From an uncultured Pelagibacteraceae bacterium (GTDB lineage: Bacteria; Pseudomonadota; Alphaproteobacteria; Pelagibacterales; Pelagibacteraceae), in contig CACMKP010000008.1 in assembly GCA_902614355.1 (NCBI GenBank), positions 1 through 42,500 on the forward strand: a stretch of DNA of 42,500 nucleotides, written 5' to 3'. The notes under the pieces are model-generated. The model did not search any database. It was not told the DNA's origin and saw only the letters and a program-made list of their open reading frames with translations. The position numbers and the translations under genes were made by a program. Below, piece after piece: positions 1 to 8,190 of this stretch (positions are counted from its first letter, which is position 1; each line of letters starts with the position of its first letter).

Positions 1-2
1 AG

Positions 3-875
3 ATTGCCAAAGATATGACAGGTGCATTAACTAAAGTTGATGAGAAAGTTGGTAATTTCAATCAGCAAGTACAATTATTAAATCAAAGCCAGGAGGGGAT
101 TACTAAAATTTTGGCAGGGGTCAAAAAGTACGGAACTCTAGCGGAATATTCTTTGGATGTTTTAATCAAAGATTTATTACCTGCGTCTCAATATATGACA
201 AATGTCAAAATGAAAGAAGATACAAGTGAAAACGTAGAATTTGCAATCAAACTTCAAGGAGATGTTTTAGTTCCGGTAGACTCTCATTTTCCAGTAGAAA
301 AATTTAAGGCAATTACAGATGCGCATGAGACAGATGATAAGAAAGCAGTTGCTGATGCTAGAACAAAATTAGCAAGTGCATTTAAGGCTAAAGCAAAAAG
401 TGTTATGGAGAAATATATTGTTCCACCTAAAACCTCAAATTTTGCAATAGTGTATGCTCCTACAGAAAGTCTTTATAAAGAATTAACTGAATATCAAGAT
501 CCAAGCACCAAGGAGTTATTAACCCAAGAATTAATGAAAAAATATAAAATAGTAATTTGTGGTCCTAATACTCTCTCAGCTTATTTACAGTCTTTACACA
601 TGGGCTTTCAGTCTCTTAAAATTTCAAAACACGCAACAGAGATTTATGATCATTTAAAAACTATAAGTACGAGATTTTCTAGTCATTTTGATAATATTTA
701 TAAATTAAGAAAAAAACTTGAAGAGGCAATGACGGTTGTTGATAGTTTTGGAAAAGATGCAAGATCAATTACTAGAACTTTAGAAAACATAAAAGATCCC
801 GAGCAAGTTGAAAAGGCTGTACTAACAGAGAACGTTGAAAAATTTGTTGAAAGAAATAAACAGTTCAAAAAATAA
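3..875 (+). CDS. rmuC: RmuC family DNA recombination protein (5' end cut off)
   Basis: The reading frame is open to the window edge, so the N-terminal part (normally a membrane anchor and long coiled coil) is missing. What remains is the RmuC core: a central nuclease-like domain with the motif VPVDSHFPVEKF and a helical C-terminal coiled-coil end. RmuC proteins limit recombination at inverted repeats and are thought to be DNA-processing proteins with a PD-(D/E)XK-like fold, although the biochemistry is poorly known. The gene is followed on the same strand by two exonuclease genes (37-nt gap to the first), which suggests a DNA-metabolism cluster. The first visible Met (position 15) is internal, because the protein continues upstream as Ile-Ala-Lys-Asp. 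Confidence 0.85.
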   Translation: MAKDMTGALTKVDEKVGNFNQQVQLLNQSQEGITKILAGVKKYGTLAEYSLDVLIKDLLPASQYMTNVKMKEDTSENVEFAIKLQGDVLVPVDSHFPVEKFKAITDAHETDDKKAVADARTKLASAFKAKAKSVMEKYIVPPKTSNFAIVYAPTESLYKELTEYQDPSTKELLTQELMKKYKIVICGPNTLSAYLQSLHMGFQSLKISKHATEIYDHLKTISTRFSSHFDNIYKLRKKLEEAMTVVDSFGKDARSITRTLENIKDPEQVEKAVLTENVEKFVERNKQFKK

Positions 876-912
876 TTTCTTTTTTCACATTTTACCGACT
901 ATAAGAAATCAC

Positions 913-1605
913 ATGCGTTGGAACAAAAAATACAATTATCCATCAAGTTCAAGGGCTACTGAAGATGGAATAAGAAGATATGTTTTAGGAGAAGCAAAAT
1001 TACCAAGTGTAACGTCAATACTTGATGCAACAAAATCCGAGGAAGATAAAGCTGCACTCGCAAATTGGCGAGAAAGAACTGGCTATAAAGAGGCTGAGGC
1101 AATAACTAAAGAGGCTAGTAGCAGAGGATCTCAAATGCATAGTTACTTAGAATCTTATCTTTTAGGAAGAGAAAATTTAAGTTTTTTTGATGATAATGAA
1201 CAGTATAAAAAAATGGCAAAAGAAATTATTGATAGAGGATTAATAAACAGGTTAGAGGAAATCTATGGGGTTGAGTGCACTATGCATTACCCTGAAAAGT
1301 ATGCAGGTACTGCGGATTGTGTTGGACTATATGAGGGCAAGGAAACCATAATTGATTTTAAACAATCTAATAAACCAAAAAAAGTAGAGTATATAGACTC
1401 TTGGCTACTACAAACCGCAGCCTACTCATTAGCACATAATGTAGTTTATAATTCAAATATCAACGCTTGTGTTATACTTGTTTGTACAGTGGATAATTTA
1501 TTTCAAGAATTTAAAATTCAAGGAACTGAATTAATTACCTATCAAAATTTGTTTTTAGGGAGATTGAAAAAATTTCATGAACTTTCAAATTTAAATGAAT
1601 TTTAA
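913..1605 (+). CDS. PD-(D/E)XK exonuclease, MGME1-like
   Basis: A 230-aa protein starting at MRWNKKYNYP. A longer frame beginning at 835 would overlap rmuC and adds only a low-complexity stretch, so the later start is preferred. It has the layout of single-strand DNA exonucleases of the MGME1/phage-exonuclease type: an RG(S)xxH motif near residues 71-76, a GTAD motif with the catalytic Asp near 135, a DFKQSNKPK motif with Asp148 and Lys150, then Q-x3-Y near 167-171. Proteins of this type are common in phages and in mitochondria, where they trim DNA flaps. It lies 2 nt before exonuclease I, so the two are probably co-transcribed. A phage origin is possible. The family call is motif-based and not tested by search. 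Confidence 0.75.
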   Translation: MRWNKKYNYPSSSRATEDGIRRYVLGEAKLPSVTSILDATKSEEDKAALANWRERTGYKEAEAITKEASSRGSQMHSYLESYLLGRENLSFFDDNEQYKKMAKEIIDRGLINRLEEIYGVECTMHYPEKYAGTADCVGLYEGKETIIDFKQSNKPKKVEYIDSWLLQTAAYSLAHNVVYNSNINACVILVCTVDNLFQEFKIQGTELITYQNLFLGRLKKFHELSNLNEF

Positions 1606-1607
1606 AA

Positions 1608-3044
1608 ATGGATAAAATAGTAATTTACGATACAGAAACAACTAATAGCACAATCTGGGGTTCAATAATTGAGGTTGGGGCAGTCGTAGTTGATAAAAAT
1701 TTAAAAGAAATTGGAAAACTTAATATTAGAGGCAGAATGCCAGAAGGAGAGGTGCCAAGTGCAAAGGCATTACTCGTTAATTCAACAAGTATTGATTTAC
1801 TAACTAAAGGCAATTATTCACATTATGAATTTTTAGGTGCAGTAGAAAATTTTTTTTCAAAGGCTGGTCCTGCGATGTTTATGGGTTGGTCAAACCTAAA
1901 TTTTGATAGAAAGATGTTTCATTTTAATTTCTTTAAAGGAAACAGGTATCCTTATCTTACTCACTCGTCACCAAATCAAGAACATGATGGTTTGCATATT
2001 GCAAGGGCAGCACAAACTTTAAACCCAGAAACCTTGAAAACAGAATTGACTGAAGCTGGAAACCCAAGTTTAGCCTTAGAGGCATTAGCTAGAATGCAAG
2101 GATTTGATACATCTCAGCAACATACTGCTTTTCACGATGCGTATACTTCATTAAAAGTTCTTAGAATTATAAGAGATAAACATACAGATAATTGGGACAC
2201 TTTTTTAAAAACCGCAACAAAAGGAAGTGTGGAAACATTACTTACAACTGATGGTGTATACTCAATCTTTGAAAATGTTAAAGGCAGAAATATGATGTAC
2301 CTTGCTTGCACATTACACCCAAAGCATTGTTTTCATCCCTCTTACGCATCGTGGGGGTATCTTTGGGATTTAAGAAGAGATCCTGAACCATTTTTAAATT
2401 TACCCGTTAATCAATTGAGAGATATTTTGAAAAGATTTAGTCCTAAAGCGCTTAGAGTTCTAAAAATAAATAAAGCTCCAGTGGTGATGAGTAAAGAGTA
2501 TGCCTTAAAACAAAAGCCTTATTCAGACTTAGATTTAGCAACAATTCAAAAAAGAGCTAAACTTGTTAGAGAAAATGAAAATTTCTGCAAAAATATTCAG
2601 ATTATTCACAGAGAAGCAGCTGAAGAAAAAGCACAAACCAAAACTCAAGAAGACTTATTGCCAGAAGAAACTTTGTACGAAAAATTTGTTCCAAATAAAG
2701 ATACTGCATTATTTAAAACATGGCACAGTTCTTCATGGGAGGATAAGTTGAGACTGCTAGATAAGTTTCAAGACAAAAGATGTAGTTGGTTCGGTCAAAA
2801 AATAATTTATCAGGAAGCACCCCAAATTTTACCACCCGACTTATTCAAAAATATTAAAAGTGAAATTGCCAGAAGAATTTTAAGTAAAAATAAAGAAAAA
2901 TGGCAAACAATTAATATGGCATATACTGAAATTGATTATCTAAGAGATCAAGCATCAAATAGAGATGATGAGGTTGAATTAAAAAAATTGGATGAAATTA
3001 ACCAATTTATTATGTCAATTGAAAAGAAGTATGAATTTACGTAG
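1608..3044 (+). CDS. sbcB: Exodeoxyribonuclease I
   Basis: A 478-aa exonuclease I, close to the length of E. coli SbcB (about 475 aa). The DEDDh 3'-5' exonuclease domain covers about residues 1-185: YDTETT supplies Asp8 and Glu10, NLNFDRKMF supplies Asp100, and QHTAFHDAY supplies His172 and Asp177 at the spacing of the E. coli enzyme. The SH3-like and helical C-terminal domains follow (TLHPKHCFHPSYASWGY and beyond). It degrades single-stranded DNA from the 3' end in recombination and mismatch repair. It starts 2 nt after the MGME1-like nuclease stop codon, so the two nucleases probably form a unit. The start is supported by motif I lying immediately after the Met. Confidence 0.92.
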   Translation: MDKIVIYDTETTNSTIWGSIIEVGAVVVDKNLKEIGKLNIRGRMPEGEVPSAKALLVNSTSIDLLTKGNYSHYEFLGAVENFFSKAGPAMFMGWSNLNFDRKMFHFNFFKGNRYPYLTHSSPNQEHDGLHIARAAQTLNPETLKTELTEAGNPSLALEALARMQGFDTSQQHTAFHDAYTSLKVLRIIRDKHTDNWDTFLKTATKGSVETLLTTDGVYSIFENVKGRNMMYLACTLHPKHCFHPSYASWGYLWDLRRDPEPFLNLPVNQLRDILKRFSPKALRVLKINKAPVVMSKEYALKQKPYSDLDLATIQKRAKLVRENENFCKNIQIIHREAAEEKAQTKTQEDLLPEETLYEKFVPNKDTALFKTWHSSSWEDKLRLLDKFQDKRCSWFGQKIIYQEAPQILPPDLFKNIKSEIARRILSKNKEKWQTINMAYTEIDYLRDQASNRDDEVELKKLDEINQFIMSIEKKYEFT

Positions 3045-3078
3045 TTGACTTTAAAATTAATAATTATAAACCCTTAAG

Positions 3079-3397
3079 ATGCTTATAGATTTTAAAGATG
3101 AAGATTTTGAAAGTAAAATTAAAAGTGAAGATGTATCTGTAATTCAATTTTCAGCGGCTTGGTGTGGCCCTTGCAAGACACTGAAACCAATAATGGATAA
3201 GTTGGCAGTTGAGTATAAGGATAAAGCTGGTTTTTATTATGCTGATATTGAAGATGGAGGCATTAACACAGGAAGTGCCGCAGGAATAAGAGGTGTCCCA
3301 ACTGTTATAATTTACAAAAAAAGGTGTTGAGGTTGATAGAAAAGTTGGCGGAGTTCCAGAAAGTAATATGAAAGAATTTTTGGAAAAAAATATTTAG
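3079..3397 (+). pseudogene. trxA: Thioredoxin, interrupted by a one-base frameshift
   Basis: The first frame (3079-3330) encodes a thioredoxin N-terminal part with the redox site WCGPCK (Cys29, Cys32) and the cis-Pro segment GVPTVIIY, then hits TGA just after a run of seven A (3316-3322). In another frame, from 3323 to the TAG at 3395-3397, the expected C-terminal helix continues as GVEVDRKVGGVPESNMKEF. Removing one A from the run restores a thioredoxin of normal length (about 105 aa). The cause could be a sequencing or assembly error in the homopolymer, a genuine inactivating indel, or recoding. The gene converges on folC and overlaps its end by 4 nt. Thioredoxin is usually essential for ribonucleotide reduction unless another copy exists. 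Confidence 0.85.
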
Positions 3398-4662
3398 TTA
3401 ATATTTAAAAATTCACCACTTAAATATAATGAACCAGTAATTAGAAGCAAATCGTTTTCTTTAAATTTTATCGATTGAATAGCTTTTTGGATACTTTCTT
3501 TATAAATAACATTAGGTATATTCTTAAATTTTTCTTTTAAATCTTTTCCACTTATTGCATTAGGTTGATTTGGTATATCAACTGTAGTTAAAGATGAAAT
3601 ATTTTTAAAATAACTTATGTATTCTTCGTGATTTTTATTAGCCATCATTCCTATAATAACATGTTTGTTACAATCTAAAGTCTGAAGATATTCATTAAGA
3701 ACTTTTGCTCCTCCAGGATTATGAGAAGAATCAAGAATAAGTCTATTATTTTTTACCAAGTTTTTAAGTTTACCAGATTTAATTTCCTCTAGTCTGGCAA
3801 TATTGGAGGCTTTTTGGACTCCATCTATTATGTGTTGATCCTTAATTTTTATATCCTCTAAAATTCTTAATGTTGCTATTGCTGTAGCAGCATTTTCAAG
3901 TTGAAATTGTCCATTTAAGTTGGGTTTTGGAATTTTTAAACCACCATATTTGTCCTCATAATAAAAGAAATTATTTTCTTTTAAAACAAAATTGTAATTT
4001 TCATTAAAAAAATATTTATTTGCACTATTGTTAGATATATTCTTTTTAATACATTCTACAATTTCATTAGAATCTTGTTTAGCAACTACTATATTTGAAT
4101 TTAGTAAAGAGGAGGTTTTTTCAAAAATTATTCTTTCAATGGTTTTGTCATTTTCTGGCAGCCAGTCTAAGTGATCCTCACTGCATGAGGTAACTATATT
4201 ACAAAGATTTTTTTTTAAAATATTTACAGCATCTCCTCTTCCAAATAGACCAAATTCTGCAATTACAAGATTTTCTTTATACTTTTTGCATCCATAGAAA
4301 AATGCAGCCGTGAGAGCTTCGAAATATGTTAAAGGTTGATTATTGTTTGCTTCTTCAATTTTATATAATAAATCTATCAGATCATTATCGTTAATCATTT
4401 GATCATTATAAACAAATCTCTCATTAATTCTCTTTACATGAGGAGAGGTATATATATTACATTTAATATTTGCTTCTCTAAGTATAGATCTTAAAAAAGA
4501 AATTGTACTACCTTTCCCATTAGTCCCACAGACTTGTATACATTTTATTTCATCTTGTGGATTTCCTAATTTTTTGCAAAGTTTTTTTATTCGATCTAAG
4601 CTAAGATCAATTTCCTTAGGATGCAGCTTTTGTAAGCGACTGACTATCTTCTGAAGTTTCAT
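3394..4662 (-). CDS. folC: Bifunctional folylpolyglutamate/dihydrofolate synthase
   Basis: A 422-aa Mur-ligase-type enzyme that adds glutamate to dihydropteroate and to folates in the cytoplasm. Visible are the N-terminal LHPKEIDLSLDRI signature, the ATP-binding loop VCGTNGKGST near residues 44-53, TSPHV with the start of the omega-loop region, and the C-terminal DSSHNPGG motif. The start codon lies 47 nt inside the end of accD. That overlap looks genuine because the conserved N-terminal signature begins a few residues after this Met. It is the last gene of a long leftward operon that follows the alphaproteobacterial order trpFBA-accD-folC. Confidence 0.95.
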   Translation of the reverse strand: MKLQKIVSRLQKLHPKEIDLSLDRIKKLCKKLGNPQDEIKCIQVCGTNGKGSTISFLRSILREANIKCNIYTSPHVKRINERFVYNDQMINDNDLIDLLYKIEEANNNQPLTYFEALTAAFFYGCKKYKENLVIAEFGLFGRGDAVNILKKNLCNIVTSCSEDHLDWLPENDKTIERIIFEKTSSLLNSNIVVAKQDSNEIVECIKKNISNNSANKYFFNENYNFVLKENNFFYYEDKYGGLKIPKPNLNGQFQLENAATAIATLRILEDIKIKDQHIIDGVQKASNIARLEEIKSGKLKNLVKNNRLILDSSHNPGGAKVLNEYLQTLDCNKHVIIGMMANKNHEEYISYFKNISSLTTVDIPNQPNAISGKDLKEKFKNIPNVIYKESIQKAIQSIKFKENDLLLITGSLYLSGEFLNIN

Positions 4663-5551
4663 ATTCTTCAGAATTTATAACAGAATTTTTCTTTAACAAT
4701 ATTGATAATAAAGTTCCAATTTTTTCAGAAAGATCTTTTCTTTCAACAATCAAGTCTATAAAACCAGTTTTTTCCAGATATTCACTTTTCTGAAAACCTT
4801 CTGGTAGTTCTTCTTTAACCGTACCTTGAATTACTCTTGCACCAGCAAAAGCAATTAAAGCACCTGGTTCTGCAATATGTATATCCCCTAGCATAGCATA
4901 GGATGCTGTAATACCTCCTGCGGTTGGATCAGTAATACAAACTATATACGGAAGATTATTTTTCTTTAATTCATTAATTGCTAGAGTGGTTCTGGTCATT
5001 TGGGATAAAGAGATCAAACTTTCCATCATTCTCATTCCACCTCCAGCACTGACGCATAAAAAAGGTGTTTTATTTTCAATCGCATGCTGAATACCGTACA
5101 GAAAAGCTTCTCCTTCAGCAGCAGCCATTGACGCCCCTAAAAAGTCAAAGTCAGATGCAACAGCTGTAATCTTAATATCATTAATGGTTCCACAAACAAC
5201 CATCATTCCACAATCCATACCTGTTTTTTTTCTTGCACTTTTTAATCTATCTTTATAAGACTTTGAGTCAGTCCAATTCAAAGGATCATCTTTTGGAATT
5301 GGTGTTTTAAAAATTTCATAATTTTTCTCACCAAAAAGAATATCAAATCTCTGTTTAGGTGTTATCCTATGATGTTTATTGCATTCAGGTTCAGGACACA
5401 CCCACAAGTTCCTCTGAAGATCTTTTTTTAAGATAGGACCTTTACAACATGAAGTCCAATCACTATTAGCTATATCTTCCTTAGTCGCTCTCTTGTGAAG
5501 AGCAGATTTAATTTTCTCTCCAGCTTTAATTATTTTTGTAATCCAATTCAT
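4616..5551 (-). CDS. accD: Acetyl-CoA carboxylase carboxyltransferase, beta subunit
   Basis: A 311-aa AccD, which with AccA transfers CO2 from carboxybiotin to acetyl-CoA to make malonyl-CoA. The crotonase-like core has GASMAAAEGEAFLYG, the glycine-rich SAGGGMRMMES and the TDPTAGGITASYAMLGD segment. The N-terminal zinc ribbon is irregular: the first Cys pair is adjacent (SCCKG) instead of C-x2-C, and the second pair is spaced C-x4-C (CPEPEC). Four cysteines are nevertheless present at about the right positions. It overlaps trpA by 4 nt (ATGA) and folC by 47 nt. The partner accA is at 26948 on the other strand. Confidence 0.95.
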   Translation of the reverse strand: MNWITKIIKAGEKIKSALHKRATKEDIANSDWTSCCKGPILKKDLQRNLWVCPEPECNKHHRITPKQRFDILFGEKNYEIFKTPIPKDDPLNWTDSKSYKDRLKSARKKTGMDCGMMVVCGTINDIKITAVASDFDFLGASMAAAEGEAFLYGIQHAIENKTPFLCVSAGGGMRMMESLISLSQMTRTTLAINELKKNNLPYIVCITDPTAGGITASYAMLGDIHIAEPGALIAFAGARVIQGTVKEELPEGFQKSEYLEKTGFIDLIVERKDLSEKIGTLLSILLKKNSVINSEEYETSEDSQSLTKAAS

Positions 5552-6360
5552 AAGATTTTATTTTTAAGCTTTTTAACCAAATTAGCAACATTTGTGACAG
5601 GATTTTGGCTTTTTTGAATTGAAACTGAAATTTCTTTACAAATTGCACTTCCTACCACCAATCCATCTGCTTTTTTTAGGGATTTTATCGATTTTTCCGT
5701 AATTCCAAAACCGATTACAACATTTTTTTTTGGATTTATTTTTTTAATTTTGAGGTAATTTGACATAATTTTTCTAGGAGAGACTTTTAATTTACCTCCC
5801 GTAGTAGATAGCATTGATATGAAATAATTCATAGCATGTGAGTCTTTTATTATTTTATTAAGTCTTTCTTTTGAAGTGGTAGGTGACAAAAGTTGAATAA
5901 GATAAATTGATTTTTTTTTACATTTTTTTGTAAAAGACTTATTTTCTGGCCAAGGTAAATCGACTACAATTAAACCACTTACCCCTACCTTTTTACATTT
6001 TTCTAAAAATTTTCTTTCTCCATATTGAAAAATCATGTTGTAGTAACCCATAAGAATTATAGGTTTTGAATTTCTGTTTTTTGTATATTTTTTAACTATC
6101 CAAAAAATATCTTCCATTTTAATTCCATTTTTTATTGCCCTATACGCGCTAGTTTGTATTTGGCTCCCATCTGCAACTGGTGTGTTGTGTGGAACTCCTA
6201 GCTCTAAAATATCTGCATATTTTGATATGGCATTTAGTATTATTAAAGATTGATTTTTAGAACTGTCACCTGCTACGGTATATGTTAAAAGAGCAGGTCT
6301 ATTTTCTTTTTTTGCTTTTTGAAAAGCAAGATCTATTGGATTAAACATATTTTTTTCCAA
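5548..6360 (-). CDS. trpA: Tryptophan synthase alpha subunit (divergent)
   Basis: A 270-aa TIM-barrel protein of TrpA type, expected to split indole-3-glycerol phosphate into indole and glyceraldehyde 3-phosphate. Catalytic Glu53 (ILELGVP) and Asp64 (VADG) are present, as are the loop-6 region STTGGK and the phosphate-binding segments VIGFGITEKS and GLVVGSAICK. The loop-2 motif, normally P-F-S-D-P, reads P-H-N-T-P. The Asp equivalent to Salmonella alpha-Asp56, which salt-bridges to the beta subunit, is therefore Thr60. The start overlaps trpB by 20 nt. A second Met four residues later (6348) is an alternative start. It overlaps accD by ATGA. Confidence 0.88.
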   Translation of the reverse strand: MEKNMFNPIDLAFQKAKKENRPALLTYTVAGDSSKNQSLIILNAISKYADILELGVPHNTPVADGSQIQTSAYRAIKNGIKMEDIFWIVKKYTKNRNSKPIILMGYYNMIFQYGERKFLEKCKKVGVSGLIVVDLPWPENKSFTKKCKKKSIYLIQLLSPTTSKERLNKIIKDSHAMNYFISMLSTTGGKLKVSPRKIMSNYLKIKKINPKKNVVIGFGITEKSIKSLKKADGLVVGSAICKEISVSIQKSQNPVTNVANLVKKLKNKIL

Positions 6361-7576
6361 GCCTTTTCACTAATATTTTCTTATCTTTATAAGCATCTCC
6401 ACAACTGTTAACTACAACAATTGTATTCTTGTTCATTTTTTTTGCCTCTTTAATTGCAATAAAGAAAGCATGGCAGGGTTCCAAAGATGGTCTCAATTTT
6501 TCATATTTAGTTACAAGCTTATAAGCATTTAAGGCCTCTTCATCACTGGCAGCGGTGTATCTTGCTCTTTTAGTATCCTTAAGAAAACAATGAAGTGGAG
6601 AAATTCCTGGATAATCAAGTCCTGCAGAAATAGATTCTGTCTCTTCTATTTGTCCTTCTGAATTTTGGTTTACATATTGAGCTGCTCCATGAAGTATTCC
6701 AATTTTTGAACCATAAGTTAGTGGCGCTGCATGTCTTTTGCTTTTAGCTGGCCCACCTGCTTCAACTCCAATAAACTCACATTGTTTTTTGTCGTAATCC
6801 ATAAATTCATTCCAAAAACCAAAGCTTGAGCTGCCCCCACCCACACAGTTATATAGTTTAAGTTTTTTTGGAATAGAACCAAACTCATCAATTAATTGTA
6901 CTTTCAATTCTCTAGATATTTGACTTGTGCTCCACCCACAAATACGAACAAAAACAGCTGGACCCACAGTGCTACCAACACACATAGCTGTGGTGTCACA
7001 ATTAGCTACCCAGAAACGCATGCATTCTGATACAGCATCAACTAGTGTTTGGCTTCCAGAATAAACAGGTATGACTTCAGCACCATTTTTTTTAATAGCT
7101 TTTACATTTGGCTGTTGTCTTTCAATATCTTTTGCTCCCATAAAAATTTTACATTTTAAACCAAACTTTTTAGCTGCCATACTTAACATTTTACCTGCAT
7201 ATCCTGCACCAGTGTCTCCACATATAATTTTTTTTCCAGATCGTTTTGCCAGCAAACAATGAACTGTAGCATTATAAATTTTATGTGCACCACCATTTGC
7301 ATCTGACACAACTTTTGACCAGATTTGAGCTCCTCCAATATGTTTTGTTAAATTTTCTAATTTAATAAAACGAGTTGGTGTTCCAACCCAATTTTTAAAA
7401 TATCTATCTCTTTCTGCAATAAATCTTTTATCTTTTTTTAATTTATTAAAAAGAATTTCTAAGTCTTCAATTGGTTTCTTTAGTGTTTCAGGAACAAAAT
7501 TTCCTCCAAATTTGCCTCCCCAAAAACCAAGTCTATTTCCTTGATCAATTACTTGTATTCCTTTTTTAAGTTTCAT
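6341..7576 (-). CDS. trpB: Tryptophan synthase beta subunit (divergent, non-canonical active site)
   Basis: A 411-aa PLP enzyme with the overall TrpB layout: FGGNFVPETL near residue 23, PLP lysine 99 in GGAHKIYN, MGAKDIERQ, the phosphate cup GGGSSS near 246-251 and SISAGLDYPG near 315. Several residues that are nearly invariant in TrpB differ. The catalytic Glu (Salmonella Glu109, in ETGAGQHG) is Asp121 in DTGAGYAG, with Gln-His replaced by Tyr-Ala. The inter-subunit Lys167 is Val179. The C-terminal SGRGDKD is CGDAYKD, so the Ser that contacts the PLP ring nitrogen is Cys392. Position next to trpA and trpF supports a tryptophan role. Changed activity or specificity is possible. It overlaps trpF by ATGA. 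Confidence 0.85.
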   Translation of the reverse strand: MKLKKGIQVIDQGNRLGFWGGKFGGNFVPETLKKPIEDLEILFNKLKKDKRFIAERDRYFKNWVGTPTRFIKLENLTKHIGGAQIWSKVVSDANGGAHKIYNATVHCLLAKRSGKKIICGDTGAGYAGKMLSMAAKKFGLKCKIFMGAKDIERQQPNVKAIKKNGAEVIPVYSGSQTLVDAVSECMRFWVANCDTTAMCVGSTVGPAVFVRICGWSTSQISRELKVQLIDEFGSIPKKLKLYNCVGGGSSSFGFWNEFMDYDKKQCEFIGVEAGGPAKSKRHAAPLTYGSKIGILHGAAQYVNQNSEGQIEETESISAGLDYPGISPLHCFLKDTKRARYTAASDEEALNAYKLVTKYEKLRPSLEPCHAFFIAIKEAKKMNKNTIVVVNSCGDAYKDKKILVKRLGKKYV

Positions 7577-8190
7577 ATTTTTGAGGATAAACTTAACAAT
7601 TTATTAATTCTATTAATATCTTTTTTTCCATTTTCATCTTCTAATGCTCCACTTAGATCAATTATAAAATCTTTGTTCTTAAAACTAGGAATATCATTAA
7701 TTTGAATATTTCCTGCAATCATTTTATTCAGCTCTTTAGACACACCATTTAGTAAATTATGATCAAAACTTTCAGATTTATGATAACCTTTTGAGTCAAA
7801 TAGAATTATATCTGAAATACTTGAGTAATCTTTATATTTAATTACATCATTTTTATTTGAAATAGTAATAGCTGTAATTATCTTAATTTTATATTTAAAT
7901 TTTATTTCTTTTGTTCTCTCAGGACCTACATCATAAAGTTGATAATAATCAAAATTTAAATTTTTTATCTTTTCCAAAATTTCATCATTTGGATTTACAA
8001 GAACAGAGGTAAATTTTATATTTTTTTTCTCAATATTAACTAATTTTTTTAATTTTTCATATTCAACAAATCTTCTACTTTTTTCATAATTAGTAATGAA
8101 ACCTATAAATTTTGGAGGGTGAGGATGATTTAAAATATAATTAAGAGTTTTAGGATCTGAGACCCCACAAATTTTTAACCCTTTAATCAT
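7573..8190 (-). CDS. trpF: Phosphoribosylanthranilate isomerase (divergent)
   Basis: A TIM-barrel protein of about 205 aa, expected to convert phosphoribosylanthranilate to the carboxyphenylaminodeoxyribulose phosphate of tryptophan synthesis. Catalytic Cys is present in LKICGV near the N-terminus and catalytic Asp in ILFDSKG. Other motifs have drifted: QLHG is QLYD, the glycine-rich GGL-type phosphate loop is IAGNIQ, and DxSSGVE reads DLSGALE. The start at 8190 is chosen because its ATG overlaps the pyrF stop codon as ATGA. A Met two codons upstream (8196) is also open. It couples to trpB by a second ATGA overlap. Confidence 0.82.
   Translation of the reverse strand: MIKGLKICGVSDPKTLNYILNHPHPPKFIGFITNYEKSRRFVEYEKLKKLVNIEKKNIKFTSVLVNPNDEILEKIKNLNFDYYQLYDVGPERTKEIKFKYKIKIITAITISNKNDVIKYKDYSSISDIILFDSKGYHKSESFDHNLLNGVSKELNKMIAGNIQINDIPSFKNKDFIIDLSGALEDENGKKDINRINKLLSLSSKI

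Noticed and set aside
835..912. Longer N-terminus for the MGME1-like nuclease
   Set aside because: It lies inside the rmuC end and encodes Asn/Lys/Phe-rich sequence of no family character.
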